This document shows, piece after piece, positions 1 to 5,218 of a DNA stretch of 5,218 nucleotides (the first letter of the stretch is position 1; each line of letters opens with the position of its first letter). A program made the position numbers and the translations under genes. The notes beneath the pieces were generated by a model. That model did no database searches, was not told the DNA's origin, and saw nothing but the letters and a program-made list of their open reading frames with translations. The DNA is taken from NCBI GenBank assembly GCA_036258135.1, contig DATAEG010000072.1, positions 1 through 5,218 on the forward strand, written 5' to 3'. This DNA comes from DATAEG01 sp036258135. Lineage in GTDB: Bacteria; Actinomycetota; Actinomycetes; Mycobacteriales; Jatrophihabitantaceae.

Positions 1-1
1 C

Positions 2-78
2 AGCCGGATCATTATCGGCTAGCGCGCCAGGCAGCTCGACCGCCGGCGCGCAGACCTCTCACGTTTCGTGAGGGGTCT
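2..78 (+). promoter_or_regulatory. Possible isoleucine-responsive attenuator leader of cimA
   Basis: Seen: read from base 2, the frame gives Ser-Arg-Ile-Ile-Ile-Gly and a TAG stop at 20-22, with Ile codons ATC, ATT, ATC at 8-16. Three hairpins can be drawn in a row: 2-9 with 14-20 (one bulged G), 22-28 plus 30-32 with 42-51 (GCGCGCC/GGCGCGC, one bulged A), and the terminator 52-63/67-78. cimA, an isoleucine-pathway gene, starts 50 bp after the terminator stem, and no convincing promoter lies between. Known: actinobacteria use leader-peptide attenuation for branched-chain and tryptophan genes. Inferred: ribosome stalling on the Ile codons could change folding and allow read-through into cimA. 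The start of the peptide is outside the window and no clear antiterminator pairing was found, so this frame may instead be the tail of an upstream gene. Confidence 0.35.
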
Positions 79-85
79 TTTTGTT
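52..85 (+). terminator. Intrinsic terminator upstream of cimA
   Basis: Arms 52-63 (AGACCTCTCACG) and 67-78 (CGTGAGGGGTCT) form a 12-bp stem with a single G-U pair and a TTT loop, followed by a T-rich run (TTTTTGTT, 78-85). This is a textbook rho-independent terminator reading rightward. It either ends the transcript of a gene outside the window or acts as the terminator of an attenuator for cimA. Confidence 0.9.
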
Positions 86-117
86 GCCCCGCCAGCCCGT
101 CCGACACACACCCGATT

Positions 118-122
118 GAGGA
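118..122 (+). promoter_or_regulatory. Ribosome binding site that fixes the cimA start
   Basis: GAGGA lies 5 bases before the ATG at 128. This supports ATG 128 over the in-frame GTG at 68, which falls inside the 3' arm of the terminator hairpin and would add 20 residues lacking family character. Confidence 0.8.
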
Positions 123-127
123 TCGCC

Positions 128-1696
128 ATGCAGACCGACGAATTCCACGTCTTCGACACCACGCTGCGCGACGGAGCGCAACGCGAGGGCATCACCTACT
201 CGGTGACCGACAAGCTGGCGGTGGCCCGGCTCCTCGACGAGATCGGCGTTGGGTTCATCGAGGGCGGCTGGCCTGGCGCTATGCCCAAAGACACCGAGTT
301 CTTCGCGCGCGCCGCGGACGGCGAGCTCGTGCTCAAGAACGCGGTGATGGTGGCGTTCGGCTCGACCCGCCGGGCCGGCGTGGCTGTCGACGACGACCCG
401 CAGGTGCAGGCGCTGGTCGACTCGCGCGCACCGGTGGTCACGCTGGTGGCCAAGTCCGACGTCTGGCACGTCGAGCGGGCGCTGCGCACCACGCTGGAGG
501 AGAACCTGGCGATGGTGAGCGACACGGTCGCGTTCCTACGTGCCGCCGGACGTCGGGTGTTCCTGGACTGCGAGCACTTCTTCGACGGATACAAGCACGA
601 TCCCGGCTATGGGGTGCAGGTGCTCCAGGCCGCGGCCGCCGCCGGCGCGGACGTCGGCGTCCTCTGCGACACCAACGGTGGCATGCTGCCGATGGGCGTG
701 CAGGAGATCGTCGCCGACGTCCGGCAGCGGGCCGGCGTTAGGCTCGGCATCCACACCCAGGACGACACCGGCTGCGCGGTCGCCAACACCCTGGCAGCGG
801 TGGCCGCCGGCGCCACCCACGTCCAGGGCACCGCGAACGGCTACGGGGAACGCGCCGGCAATGCCGACATCTTCGCCGTGATCGGCGGGCTGGTCACGAA
901 GATGGGCCTTGACGTGGTTCCGGACGGATGCCTGGCCGAGATGATGCGGGTGTCGCACGCCATCGCCGAGATCGCCAACCTCAGCCCGAACACCCACCAG
1001 CCGTACGTCGGCACGTCCGCGTTCGCCCACAAGGCCGGCCTGCACGCGTCCGCGATCAAGGTGTCGCCGGAGCTGTACAACCACCTCGACCCGGCGGTCG
1101 TGGGCAACAGCCAGCGGATCCTGGTGACTGAGATGGCCGGCCGGGCCTCCGTCGAGCTCAAGAGCGCCGAGGTGGGCGTCGATGTCACCGGGCGTCCGGA
1201 CGTCGTCTCCAAAGTCGTCGACCGGGTCAAGGAACGGGAAGCCGCGGGGTGGTCCTACGAAGCCGCGGACGCGTCCTTCGCCATGCTGCTGCGCGACGAG
1301 CTGGGCACCGCGCCGCGCCCGTTCGAGCTGGAGTCCTACCGCGTGATCATCGACCGGGCCGACACCGGGGCCGTCCTCGCCGAAGCCACCGTCAAGGTGA
1401 GTGCCGGGGGAGAGCGAGTGATTGCCACCGCCGAGGGCAACGGTCCGGTCAACGCGCTCGATCTGGCGTTGCGTCAGGCGCTCGCCGGTGTGTACCCGGA
1501 GCTGAACGATGTGGAGCTGGTCGACTACAAGGTCCGCATTCTGGCCGGCAAGCACGGCACCGACGCCACCACCCGGGTGCTGGTCGACACCGCCGACCAA
1601 CACCGGACGTGGACGACGGTCGGCGTGCATCCCAACGTCATCGAGGCGTCGTGGCTGGCCCTCGAGGACGCTATTCGGTATTCGCTGCTGCGCTGA
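128..1696 (+). CDS. cimA: (R)-citramalate synthase, isoleucine biosynthesis
   Basis: A 522-residue cytoplasmic enzyme of the LeuA/CimA family. It condenses pyruvate with acetyl-CoA to citramalate, the first step of the threonine-independent route to 2-oxobutyrate and isoleucine. The N-terminal HMGL-like TIM barrel opens with FDTTLRDGAQREG (residues 9-21; catalytic Arg14, metal-binding Asp15), followed by the barrel motif HTQDDTGCAVANT (209-221), NGYGERAGNAD (237-247) and FAHKAGLHASAIK (299-311). A C-terminal LeuA-type regulatory domain spans about 395-522, with EGNGPVNALDLALR (436-449) and the GTDATTRVLVDT strand (477-488), and probably binds isoleucine for feedback control. The length fits the CimA subfamily and the long C-terminal domain is intact. 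Odd point: the second His of the family HxH metal motif is Gln211. The gene follows a terminator/possible attenuator and converges, with a 3-bp gap, on the small membrane-protein gene. 2-isopropylmalate synthase is the main alternative, but the motifs favour CimA. Confidence 0.93.
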   Translation: MQTDEFHVFDTTLRDGAQREGITYSVTDKLAVARLLDEIGVGFIEGGWPGAMPKDTEFFARAADGELVLKNAVMVAFGSTRRAGVAVDDDPQVQALVDSRAPVVTLVAKSDVWHVERALRTTLEENLAMVSDTVAFLRAAGRRVFLDCEHFFDGYKHDPGYGVQVLQAAAAAGADVGVLCDTNGGMLPMGVQEIVADVRQRAGVRLGIHTQDDTGCAVANTLAAVAAGATHVQGTANGYGERAGNADIFAVIGGLVTKMGLDVVPDGCLAEMMRVSHAIAEIANLSPNTHQPYVGTSAFAHKAGLHASAIKVSPELYNHLDPAVVGNSQRILVTEMAGRASVELKSAEVGVDVTGRPDVVSKVVDRVKEREAAGWSYEAADASFAMLLRDELGTAPRPFELESYRVIIDRADTGAVLAEATVKVSAGGERVIATAEGNGPVNALDLALRQALAGVYPELNDVELVDYKVRILAGKHGTDATTRVLVDTADQHRTWTTVGVHPNVIEASWLALEDAIRYSLLR

Positions 1697-1699
1697 GGC

Positions 1700-2023
1700 T
1701 CACGGGTGCGTGCGCGGCGCGCAGCCCAGGTCGCACGAGTCACAGCGGATGCTGGCCTCGTCACCGTTGTCGGCGCTACAACTGCGGACGGTCGCCATGA
1801 TGCGGGCGTCCAGCTCGGCTTCGGACTCGTAGCCGGCCAGTCGGTTCGACCGGGCCTGGGCGCCGATGCCAATGAGGAACACCAGGCCGCCTACCACGAC
1901 GCTCAAGGAGCCCAGCACGGCGAGCGGCCACGAACCGCGGGTGCAGGCGAGCACTCCCAGAACCACTAGCACGATGCCTGCGGCGCCCAGCGCCGGGCCG
2001 ACCCGGCGCGCGGTGAGGAGCAC
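1700..2023 (-). CDS. Small two-helix membrane protein with cysteine-rich tail, unknown function
   Basis: I do not recognise a named family. From GTG at 2023 the product is 107 residues. Two hydrophobic segments (about 10-28 and 33-53) are joined by a short turn containing TRGSWP. The Arg residues before the first helix and the ARSNR after the second predict both ends in the cytoplasm. The soluble tail has an acidic stretch (YESEAELDAR, 65-74) and ends with Cys82 and CDSCDLGC (Cys94, Cys97, Cys101), a spacing that could bind metal or form disulfides. Start choice: the open frame runs on to 2317, but that extension lacks family character and overlaps the divergent hydrolase gene. GTG 2023 lies 6 bases after a GATACT box with a TTGGCT box 17 bp further upstream, which suggests a leaderless transcript. 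The gene is convergent with cimA (stops 3 bp apart) and divergent from the hydrolase. Reality of the gene is likely; function is open. Confidence 0.7.
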   Translation of the reverse strand: MLLTARRVGPALGAAGIVLVVLGVLACTRGSWPLAVLGSLSVVVGGLVFLIGIGAQARSNRLAGYESEAELDARIMATVRSCSADNGDEASIRCDSCDLGCAPRTHP

Positions 2024-2029
2024 GCGATA

Positions 2030-2058
2030 AGTATCCGCATTTCCGACTCCCGAGCCAA
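2030..2058 (-). promoter_or_regulatory. Predicted leaderless promoter for the small membrane-protein gene
   Basis: On the minus strand, TTGGCT (2058-2053) and GATACT (2035-2030) are separated by exactly 17 bp. Each matches 4 of 6 positions of the primary sigma consensus. The expected transcription start, about 7 bases past the -10 box, falls on the GTG start codon at 2023, so the mRNA would have no 5' leader. No Shine-Dalgarno sequence stands at a normal distance, which agrees with this. Confidence 0.5.
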
Positions 2059-2083
2059 TATCGGCGCCGCGGGTCCGGCTCGG

Positions 2084-2089
2084 TAGCCT
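2084..2089 (+). promoter_or_regulatory. Predicted -10 box of a leaderless promoter for the FAH-gltX operon
   Basis: TAGCCT fits the actinobacterial TANNNT -10 pattern and ends 7 bases before the GTG start at 2097, the spacing expected when transcription begins at the start codon. No Shine-Dalgarno sequence precedes the GTG. A -35 element at the right distance (around 2060-2066) is not convincing. Confidence 0.5.
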
Positions 2090-2096
2090 CGCCTGC

Positions 2097-2912
2097 GTGC
2101 GTATCGCTCGGTTCGTCCATCCCCAGTCGGCCCGCGCCGACGGTTCGACCCTGGCCTCCGCGGTGGCCTGGGGCGTGGTCGAGGACATTGGCGGCGCACC
2201 GACGGTGGCGGCGATCGAGGAACACCCGTTCGGGCCGATCCGGTTCTCCGGCGACCGCTGGGCATTGGCCGACGTGCGGCTGCTCAGCCCGATCCTGCCC
2301 AGCAAGGTCGTGGGCATCGGGCGGAACTACGCCGACCACGCCGCCGAGATGGCCGAGGAGATCCCCGCCGAGCCCCTGATCTTCCTCAAGCCGTCGACGG
2401 CGGTGATCGGCGACGGCGACGTGATCCGGCTGCCGGAGGACTCGAACCAGGTCGAGCACGAGGCCGAGCTTGCGGTGGTCATCGGCCGTCCGGCGAAGGA
2501 CGTCGCCAGCGAGGACGCGCTGAGCTACGTGCTCGGCTACATGTGCGGCAACGACGTCACCGCCCGTGACCAGCAGCGCACCGACGGACAGTGGACCCGG
2601 GCGAAGGGGTACGACTCGTTCTGCCCGATCGGTCCGTGGATCGAGACCGAGCTCGACCCGTCGGATCTGCGGATCACGGCTACCGTCAACGGCGAGCCGC
2701 GCCAGGACGCCCGGACCAGCTTGCTCATGCACGGCGTGCCGGAGCTCATCGCGTACACGTCCCGGGTGATGACGTTGCTGCCCGGTGACGTCCTCATGAC
2801 GGGCACGCCTGCTGGTGTCGGCCCGCTCACCGACGGCGACAGCGTCACGATCGAGATCGAGGGAATCGGGGCGTTGACCAATCCCGTCCGGGCGCGGGCG
2901 CGGGTGTCGTGA
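2097..2912 (+). CDS. Fumarylacetoacetate hydrolase (FAH) family protein
   Basis: A 271-residue cytoplasmic enzyme of the FAH superfamily, which acts on 2-oxo acid compounds (acylpyruvate hydrolysis, oxaloacetate decarboxylation or dienedioate isomerisation). The N-terminal lid domain (about 1-65) is followed by the FAH core: KVVGIGRNYADHAAEM (70-85), FLKPSTAVIG (96-105), then the metal site EHEAELAVVIG (120-130; Glu122 and Glu124) with Asp153 in GNDVTARD, and a conserved Lys170 in RAKGYDSFCPIGPW. The C-terminal half carries LLPGDVLMTGTPAGVG (227-242). All expected metal ligands are present, so it should be active. The exact substrate cannot be read from sequence; FAHD1-like acylpyruvase/oxaloacetate decarboxylase is a fair guess. 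The start is GTG 2097, leaderless by the upstream -10 box. The stop overlaps the gltX start (GTGA), so the two genes are probably cotranscribed and translationally coupled, an arrangement seen in many actinobacteria. Confidence 0.92.
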   Translation: MRIARFVHPQSARADGSTLASAVAWGVVEDIGGAPTVAAIEEHPFGPIRFSGDRWALADVRLLSPILPSKVVGIGRNYADHAAEMAEEIPAEPLIFLKPSTAVIGDGDVIRLPEDSNQVEHEAELAVVIGRPAKDVASEDALSYVLGYMCGNDVTARDQQRTDGQWTRAKGYDSFCPIGPWIETELDPSDLRITATVNGEPRQDARTSLLMHGVPELIAYTSRVMTLLPGDVLMTGTPAGVGPLTDGDSVTIEIEGIGALTNPVRARARVS

Positions 2913-4363
2913 GCGACATCAGGGTCCGGTTCTGCCCGTCGCCCACGGGCAATCCACACGTCGGGCTGGTCCGGACCGGCCTGTTCAACTGGGCTTACGC
3001 CCGTCATGTCGGCGGCACGTTCGTCTTCCGCATCGAGGACACCGACGCCACGCGTGATTCCGAGGAGTCGTACCGCCAGCTGCTCGACACGATGCGGTGG
3101 CTCGGCCTGGACTGGGACGAGGGGCCCGAGGTCGGCGGGCCGTTCGGGCCGTACCGGCAGAGCGAGCGGCGCGACATCTACCGCGATGTGGTTCAGCGGC
3201 TCATCGCCGCCGGGCACGTCTACGACTCGTACTCGACGGCCGAGGAGATCGAGGCCAGGCACGTCGCGGCCGGCCGCAACCCTAAGCTCGGCTACGACAA
3301 CTTCGACCGGAAGCTGTCCGCCGCGCAGATCGCGGCGTTCGGCGCCGAGGGGCGTGAGCCGGTGCTGCGTGTGCGCATACCGGACGAGGACCTCAGCTGG
3401 ACCGATATCGTCCGCGGCGAGGTCACCTACGCCGCCGGCAACGTGCCCGACTTCGTCATCGTCCGGGCCAACGGCGACCCGCTTTACACGCTCGTCAATC
3501 CCGTCGACGACGCGATGATGCGCATCACCCATGTCCTGCGCGGCGAGGACCTGCTGCCGTCCACGCCCCGCCAGATCGCGCTGTACCGGGCGCTGCTCGA
3601 CATCGGCGTGGCCGAGTGGACGCCGCGGTTCGGCCACCTGCCGTACGTCATGGGGGAGGGCAACCGCAAGCTGTCCAAGCGCGACCCGCAGGCGGGGTTG
3701 TCGGCCTACCGCGTGGCCGGCTTCATTCCGGAGGGCATGCTCAACTACCTCGCGCTGCTGGGCTGGTCCATCGCTGAGGACCGCGACGTTTTCTCGCTCG
3801 ACGAGATGGTGGCCGCGTTCGACGTGGCTGACGTCAACGCCAACCCAGCCCGGTTCGACCCGAAGAAGTGCGAGGCGATCAACGCCACCCACATCCGGTT
3901 GCTGGACCCCGCCGACTTCGCCACCCGGTTGGCCGACTTCGTGGCCGGCCGGCGTCCGCTCGAGGACGATCGACGCGGTGTGGTCATCGCGGCCGCGCCG
4001 CTCGTGCAGGAGCGCATCCACACCCTCGCGGACGGCGCTGCGCTCGTCGACTTCCTGCTCGCCGGAGACGACTTCTCCGTCGACGAAGAGGCTGCGGCCA
4101 AGCATCTCGGTGCGGATGGCCAGCGCGTTCTCGCTGCGGCGGTCGCGTCTCTTGAGCCGCTCAACGACTGGAGCGCCGAGCCCATCGAGTCGGCGCTGCA
4201 TGCCGCGCTCGTCGACGGTTTGGGCCTCAAGCCACGCAACGCCTACGGACCGATTCGAGTGGCGGTGACCGGGCGGACGGTGTCACCGCCGCTGTTCGAG
4301 TCGATGGCACTCCTCGGCCGAGCGCTGTCGTTGGCCCGCCTGCACGCCGCAAGAAGGGACTGA
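2909..4363 (+). CDS. gltX: Glutamyl-tRNA synthetase (class I)
   Basis: A 484-residue cytoplasmic enzyme that attaches glutamate to tRNA-Glu, and to tRNA-Gln if non-discriminating, as expected in actinobacteria that lack GlnRS and use GatCAB amidation. The Rossmann domain begins RFCPSPTGNPHVGLVRTG (7-24), with the HIGH signature as HVGL (17-20), then FRIEDTDATRDSEESY (40-55). DFVIVRANGDPLYTLVNPVDD (181-201) and THVLRGEDLLPSTPRQ (207-222) form the catalytic core; KLSKR (254-258) is the KMSKS loop. The C-terminal helical domain binds the anticodon and ends with KPRNAYGPIRVAVTGR (441-456) and PPLFESMALLGR (460-471). The length is normal. At the usual zinc-finger position the sequence reads YDSYST (105-110), without cysteines, so a zinc-free form is predicted. 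The GTG start overlaps the FAH stop by 4 bp and lacks a good Shine-Dalgarno site, which suggests coupling. An Hcp-like gene follows after 6 bp, then tRNA-Gln and tRNA-Glu. Confidence 0.97.
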   Translation: MSDIRVRFCPSPTGNPHVGLVRTGLFNWAYARHVGGTFVFRIEDTDATRDSEESYRQLLDTMRWLGLDWDEGPEVGGPFGPYRQSERRDIYRDVVQRLIAAGHVYDSYSTAEEIEARHVAAGRNPKLGYDNFDRKLSAAQIAAFGAEGREPVLRVRIPDEDLSWTDIVRGEVTYAAGNVPDFVIVRANGDPLYTLVNPVDDAMMRITHVLRGEDLLPSTPRQIALYRALLDIGVAEWTPRFGHLPYVMGEGNRKLSKRDPQAGLSAYRVAGFIPEGMLNYLALLGWSIAEDRDVFSLDEMVAAFDVADVNANPARFDPKKCEAINATHIRLLDPADFATRLADFVAGRRPLEDDRRGVVIAAAPLVQERIHTLADGAALVDFLLAGDDFSVDEEAAAKHLGADGQRVLAAAVASLEPLNDWSAEPIESALHAALVDGLGLKPRNAYGPIRVAVTGRTVSPPLFESMALLGRALSLARLHAARRD

Positions 4364-4369
4364 TCAGCC

Positions 4370-4846
4370 ATGGCCGACGTCGACTATTTCCTCACCGTGC
4401 CTGGCGTCATGGGTTCGAGCACGGATGAGGACCACCCGGGCGCCATTCGGGCGACGGGGTTCAGTTGGGGCACGTCCACCACCACCGGCCCGCACCTGAG
4501 CACCGGATCGGGGACAGGTCGGGCTAAGGCCGAACCGCTCGTGGTAACAGCGTCGTCGAGTATCGCGTCGCCGGAGCTGTTCATCCGCTGCGCCCGCGGC
4601 GTCCACCTCGCGGAAGTGACGTTCGTGGCCCGTAAGGCCGGCGCGCACCCGATCGACGTCCTCACCCTCACACTCAAGGACGCGCTGATCACGAGCTACC
4701 GGCAGGCCGGGCAGGAGGTCGGCCAGCCAGCCGACACGGTGGAATTGACATACCGCTCGATGACCCAGACCTATGTCGGGCAGAAGCCCGACGGCTCGTC
4801 GGCCCCGCCGGTCACCGACACCTTCGACTTCGGCTCGGCCCACTGA
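4370..4846 (+). CDS. Hcp-like protein (type VI secretion tube protein family), orphan
   Basis: A 158-residue soluble protein without signal peptide or membrane segment. It has the layout of the Hcp family (ring-forming tube protein of type VI secretion): an N-terminal DYFLTVPGVMGSSTDEDHPG (5-24), the FSWG signature (31-34) followed by a Ser/Thr/Gly-rich loop (35-50), then SPELFIRCARGVHLAEVTF (67-85), the ARKAG motif (87-91), LTLTLKDALITSY (98-110) and VELTYRSMTQTY (124-135). The length matches Hcp (about 160). It starts 6 bp after gltX with a purine-rich AAGAAGGGA (4351-4359) about 10 bases before the ATG, so it is probably the last gene of the FAH-gltX operon. No sheath, baseplate, VgrG or ATPase gene is present in the window. 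Actinobacteria generally lack canonical type VI systems, so a role in secretion is unproven; it may be a stand-alone ring protein or part of another contractile system. Family call is firm, function is not. Confidence 0.85.
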   Translation: MADVDYFLTVPGVMGSSTDEDHPGAIRATGFSWGTSTTTGPHLSTGSGTGRAKAEPLVVTASSSIASPELFIRCARGVHLAEVTFVARKAGAHPIDVLTLTLKDALITSYRQAGQEVGQPADTVELTYRSMTQTYVGQKPDGSSAPPVTDTFDFGSAH

Positions 4847-4867
4847 GGAAGGCGCGTCTGCGAGCGT

Positions 4868-4896
4868 TTGGAGGCCCCTGGGCGCTCCGGTAAACT
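4868..4896 (+). promoter_or_regulatory. Predicted promoter of the tRNA-Gln/tRNA-Glu unit
   Basis: TTGGAG (4868-4873) and TAAACT (4891-4896) are separated by 17 bp. Transcription would start near 4903, leaving a leader of about 20 bases before tRNA-Gln at 4923 for RNase P to remove. The site lies in the gap after the Hcp-like gene, where no terminator is visible, so read-through from the gltX operon is also possible. Confidence 0.55.
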
Positions 4897-4922
4897 CACG
4901 GGCTGGCCCGCAGCGGCTCTGG

Positions 4923-4994
4923 TGGGGTATGGGGTAATTGGCAGCCCAACTGATTCTGGTTCAGTTAGTCTAGGTTCGAGTCCTGGTACCCCAG
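4923..4994 (+). tRNA. tRNA-Gln (anticodon CUG)
   Basis: A complete 72-base cloverleaf. The acceptor stem is TGGGGTA (4923-4929) with TACCCCA (4987-4993), discriminator G4994. D stem GGG/CCC (4932-4934/4945-4947). Anticodon stem ACTGA/TCAGT (4949-4953/4961-4965) around loop TTCTGGT with anticodon CTG at 4956-4958, reading CAG codons. T stem CTAGG/CCTGG (4970-4974/4982-4986, one T-G pair) with loop TTCGAGT. CCA is not encoded and must be added after transcription. It lies 45 bp before tRNA-Glu, probably in the same transcript. Confidence 0.96.
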
Positions 4995-5039
4995 CGGAGT
5001 GCGGTTCAGGCCGTATGCCAGGCTTCACCGAATCTCTGG

Positions 5040-5112
5040 GGCCCCGTCGTCTAGCGGCCCAGGACGCCGCCCTCTCAAGGCGGTGGCGCCGGTTCGAATC
5101 CGGTCGGGGCTA
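5040..5112 (+). tRNA. tRNA-Glu (anticodon CUC)
   Basis: A complete 73-base cloverleaf. The acceptor stem is GGCCCCG (5040-5046) with CGGGGCT (5105-5111), closed by a terminal G-U pair; discriminator A5112. D stem GTC/GAC (5049-5051/5063-5065). Anticodon stem CCGCC/GGCGG (5067-5071/5079-5083) with anticodon CTC at 5074-5076, reading GAG codons. T stem GCCGG/CCGGT (5088-5092/5100-5104, one G-U) with loop TTCGAAT. CCA is not encoded. It would be a substrate of the GluRS encoded upstream. Confidence 0.96.
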
Positions 5113-5117
5113 CACCA

Positions 5118-5151
5118 CTACACCCCCAGTTTCTGGGGGGTGTAGCTATTT
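5118..5151 (+). terminator. Terminator after the tRNA pair
   Basis: CTACACCCCCAG (5118-5129) pairs with CTGGGGGGTGTAG (5133-5145), a 12-bp stem with one bulged G and a TTT loop, starting 6 bases after tRNA-Glu. The following tract is only weakly T-rich (CTATTT), but the stem strength and position make it the likely end of the tRNA transcript. Confidence 0.75.
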
Positions 5152-5157
5152 CCAGGG

Positions 5158-5175
5158 TCCCACGAAGTGGGATTT
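5158..5175 (+). repeat. Second small hairpin, possibly a backup terminator
   Basis: TCCCAC (5158-5163) and GTGGGA (5167-5172) form a perfect 6-bp inverted repeat around GAA, followed by TTT. It lies 12 bases after the main terminator stem. It is short for a terminator; it could equally be a protein-binding site in the lower-GC segment beyond the tRNA. Confidence 0.35.
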
Positions 5176-5218
5176 CCAAGATCATGGTCCGCAGAAAGTC
5201 CGCAAGGGGAATTTCACA

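Noticed and set aside
68..127. Alternative GTG start for cimA at 68, adding 20 residues
   Set aside because: It lies within the terminator hairpin, has no ribosome site, and the extra residues lack family character; ATG 128 has GAGGA at a good distance.
536..1630. Long open frame on the minus strand inside cimA
   Set aside because: A GC-rich third-position shadow of cimA: composition dominated by Gly, Val, Arg, Asp and His, with no recognisable domain.
1704..1727. Inverted repeat TGCGC/GCGCA (1711-1723) near the convergent gene ends, possible terminator
   Set aside because: It is a short GC-only palindrome inside the coding sequence of the membrane protein with no T-tract on either strand; such palindromes are frequent at this GC content.
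2024..2317. N-terminal extension of the small membrane protein upstream of GTG 2023
   Set aside because: It would run across the divergent hydrolase gene, is low in hydrophobic or conserved character, and ignores the promoter-like boxes just before GTG 2023.
2537..4201. Long minus-strand open frame of 554 codons opposite the FAH and gltX genes
   Set aside because: It lies opposite two firmly identified genes and its translation shows no domain; this is typical of high-GC antisense frames.
4364..4843. Minus-strand open frame opposite the Hcp-like gene
   Set aside because: The plus-strand frame has clear Hcp motifs over its whole length; the antisense translation has none.
5184..5218. ATG at 5184 opening a frame that runs to the window end
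   Set aside because: Only about 11 codons are visible, with no good ribosome site, and it overlaps the GTCCGCA repeats; a gene cannot be supported.

Overview
The window looks like chromosomal DNA from a high-GC actinobacterium. The coding regions are strongly GC-rich, several genes start with GTG, two starts sit 6-7 bases after a -10-like box (probable leaderless mRNAs), and the order cimA, FAH-family hydrolase, gltX is typical of actinobacterial core genomes. No genus can be assigned from the sequence alone.

Layout. Positions 1-127 hold a strong intrinsic terminator directly upstream of cimA. A short reading frame with three consecutive isoleucine codons and a stop precedes it, so this may be an amino-acid attenuator rather than just the end of an upstream gene. 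cimA ((R)-citramalate synthase, 128-1696, +) converges on a small two-helix membrane protein of unknown function with a cysteine-rich tail (1700-2023, -). A 73-bp divergent intergenic region (2024-2096) appears to carry back-to-back leaderless promoters. The rightward one drives a likely operon: an FAH-family hydrolase (2097-2912), gltX (glutamyl-tRNA synthetase, 2909-4363, GTGA overlap) and an Hcp-like protein (4370-4846, 6 bp after gltX). A separate promoter-like sequence at 4868-4896 precedes tRNA-Gln(CUG) (4923-4994) and tRNA-Glu(CUC) (5040-5112). A terminator hairpin (5118-5145) follows, then about 70 bp of noticeably lower GC with short repeats, where the window ends.

How the parts relate. 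gltX lies next to the two tRNAs that a non-discriminating GluRS would charge, which makes a small translation cluster. cimA makes the isoleucine precursor citramalate, which is why the isoleucine-rich frame before the terminator is notable. The least expected gene is the Hcp-like one: it clearly resembles the type VI secretion tube protein, yet no other type VI gene is visible and it sits between housekeeping genes.
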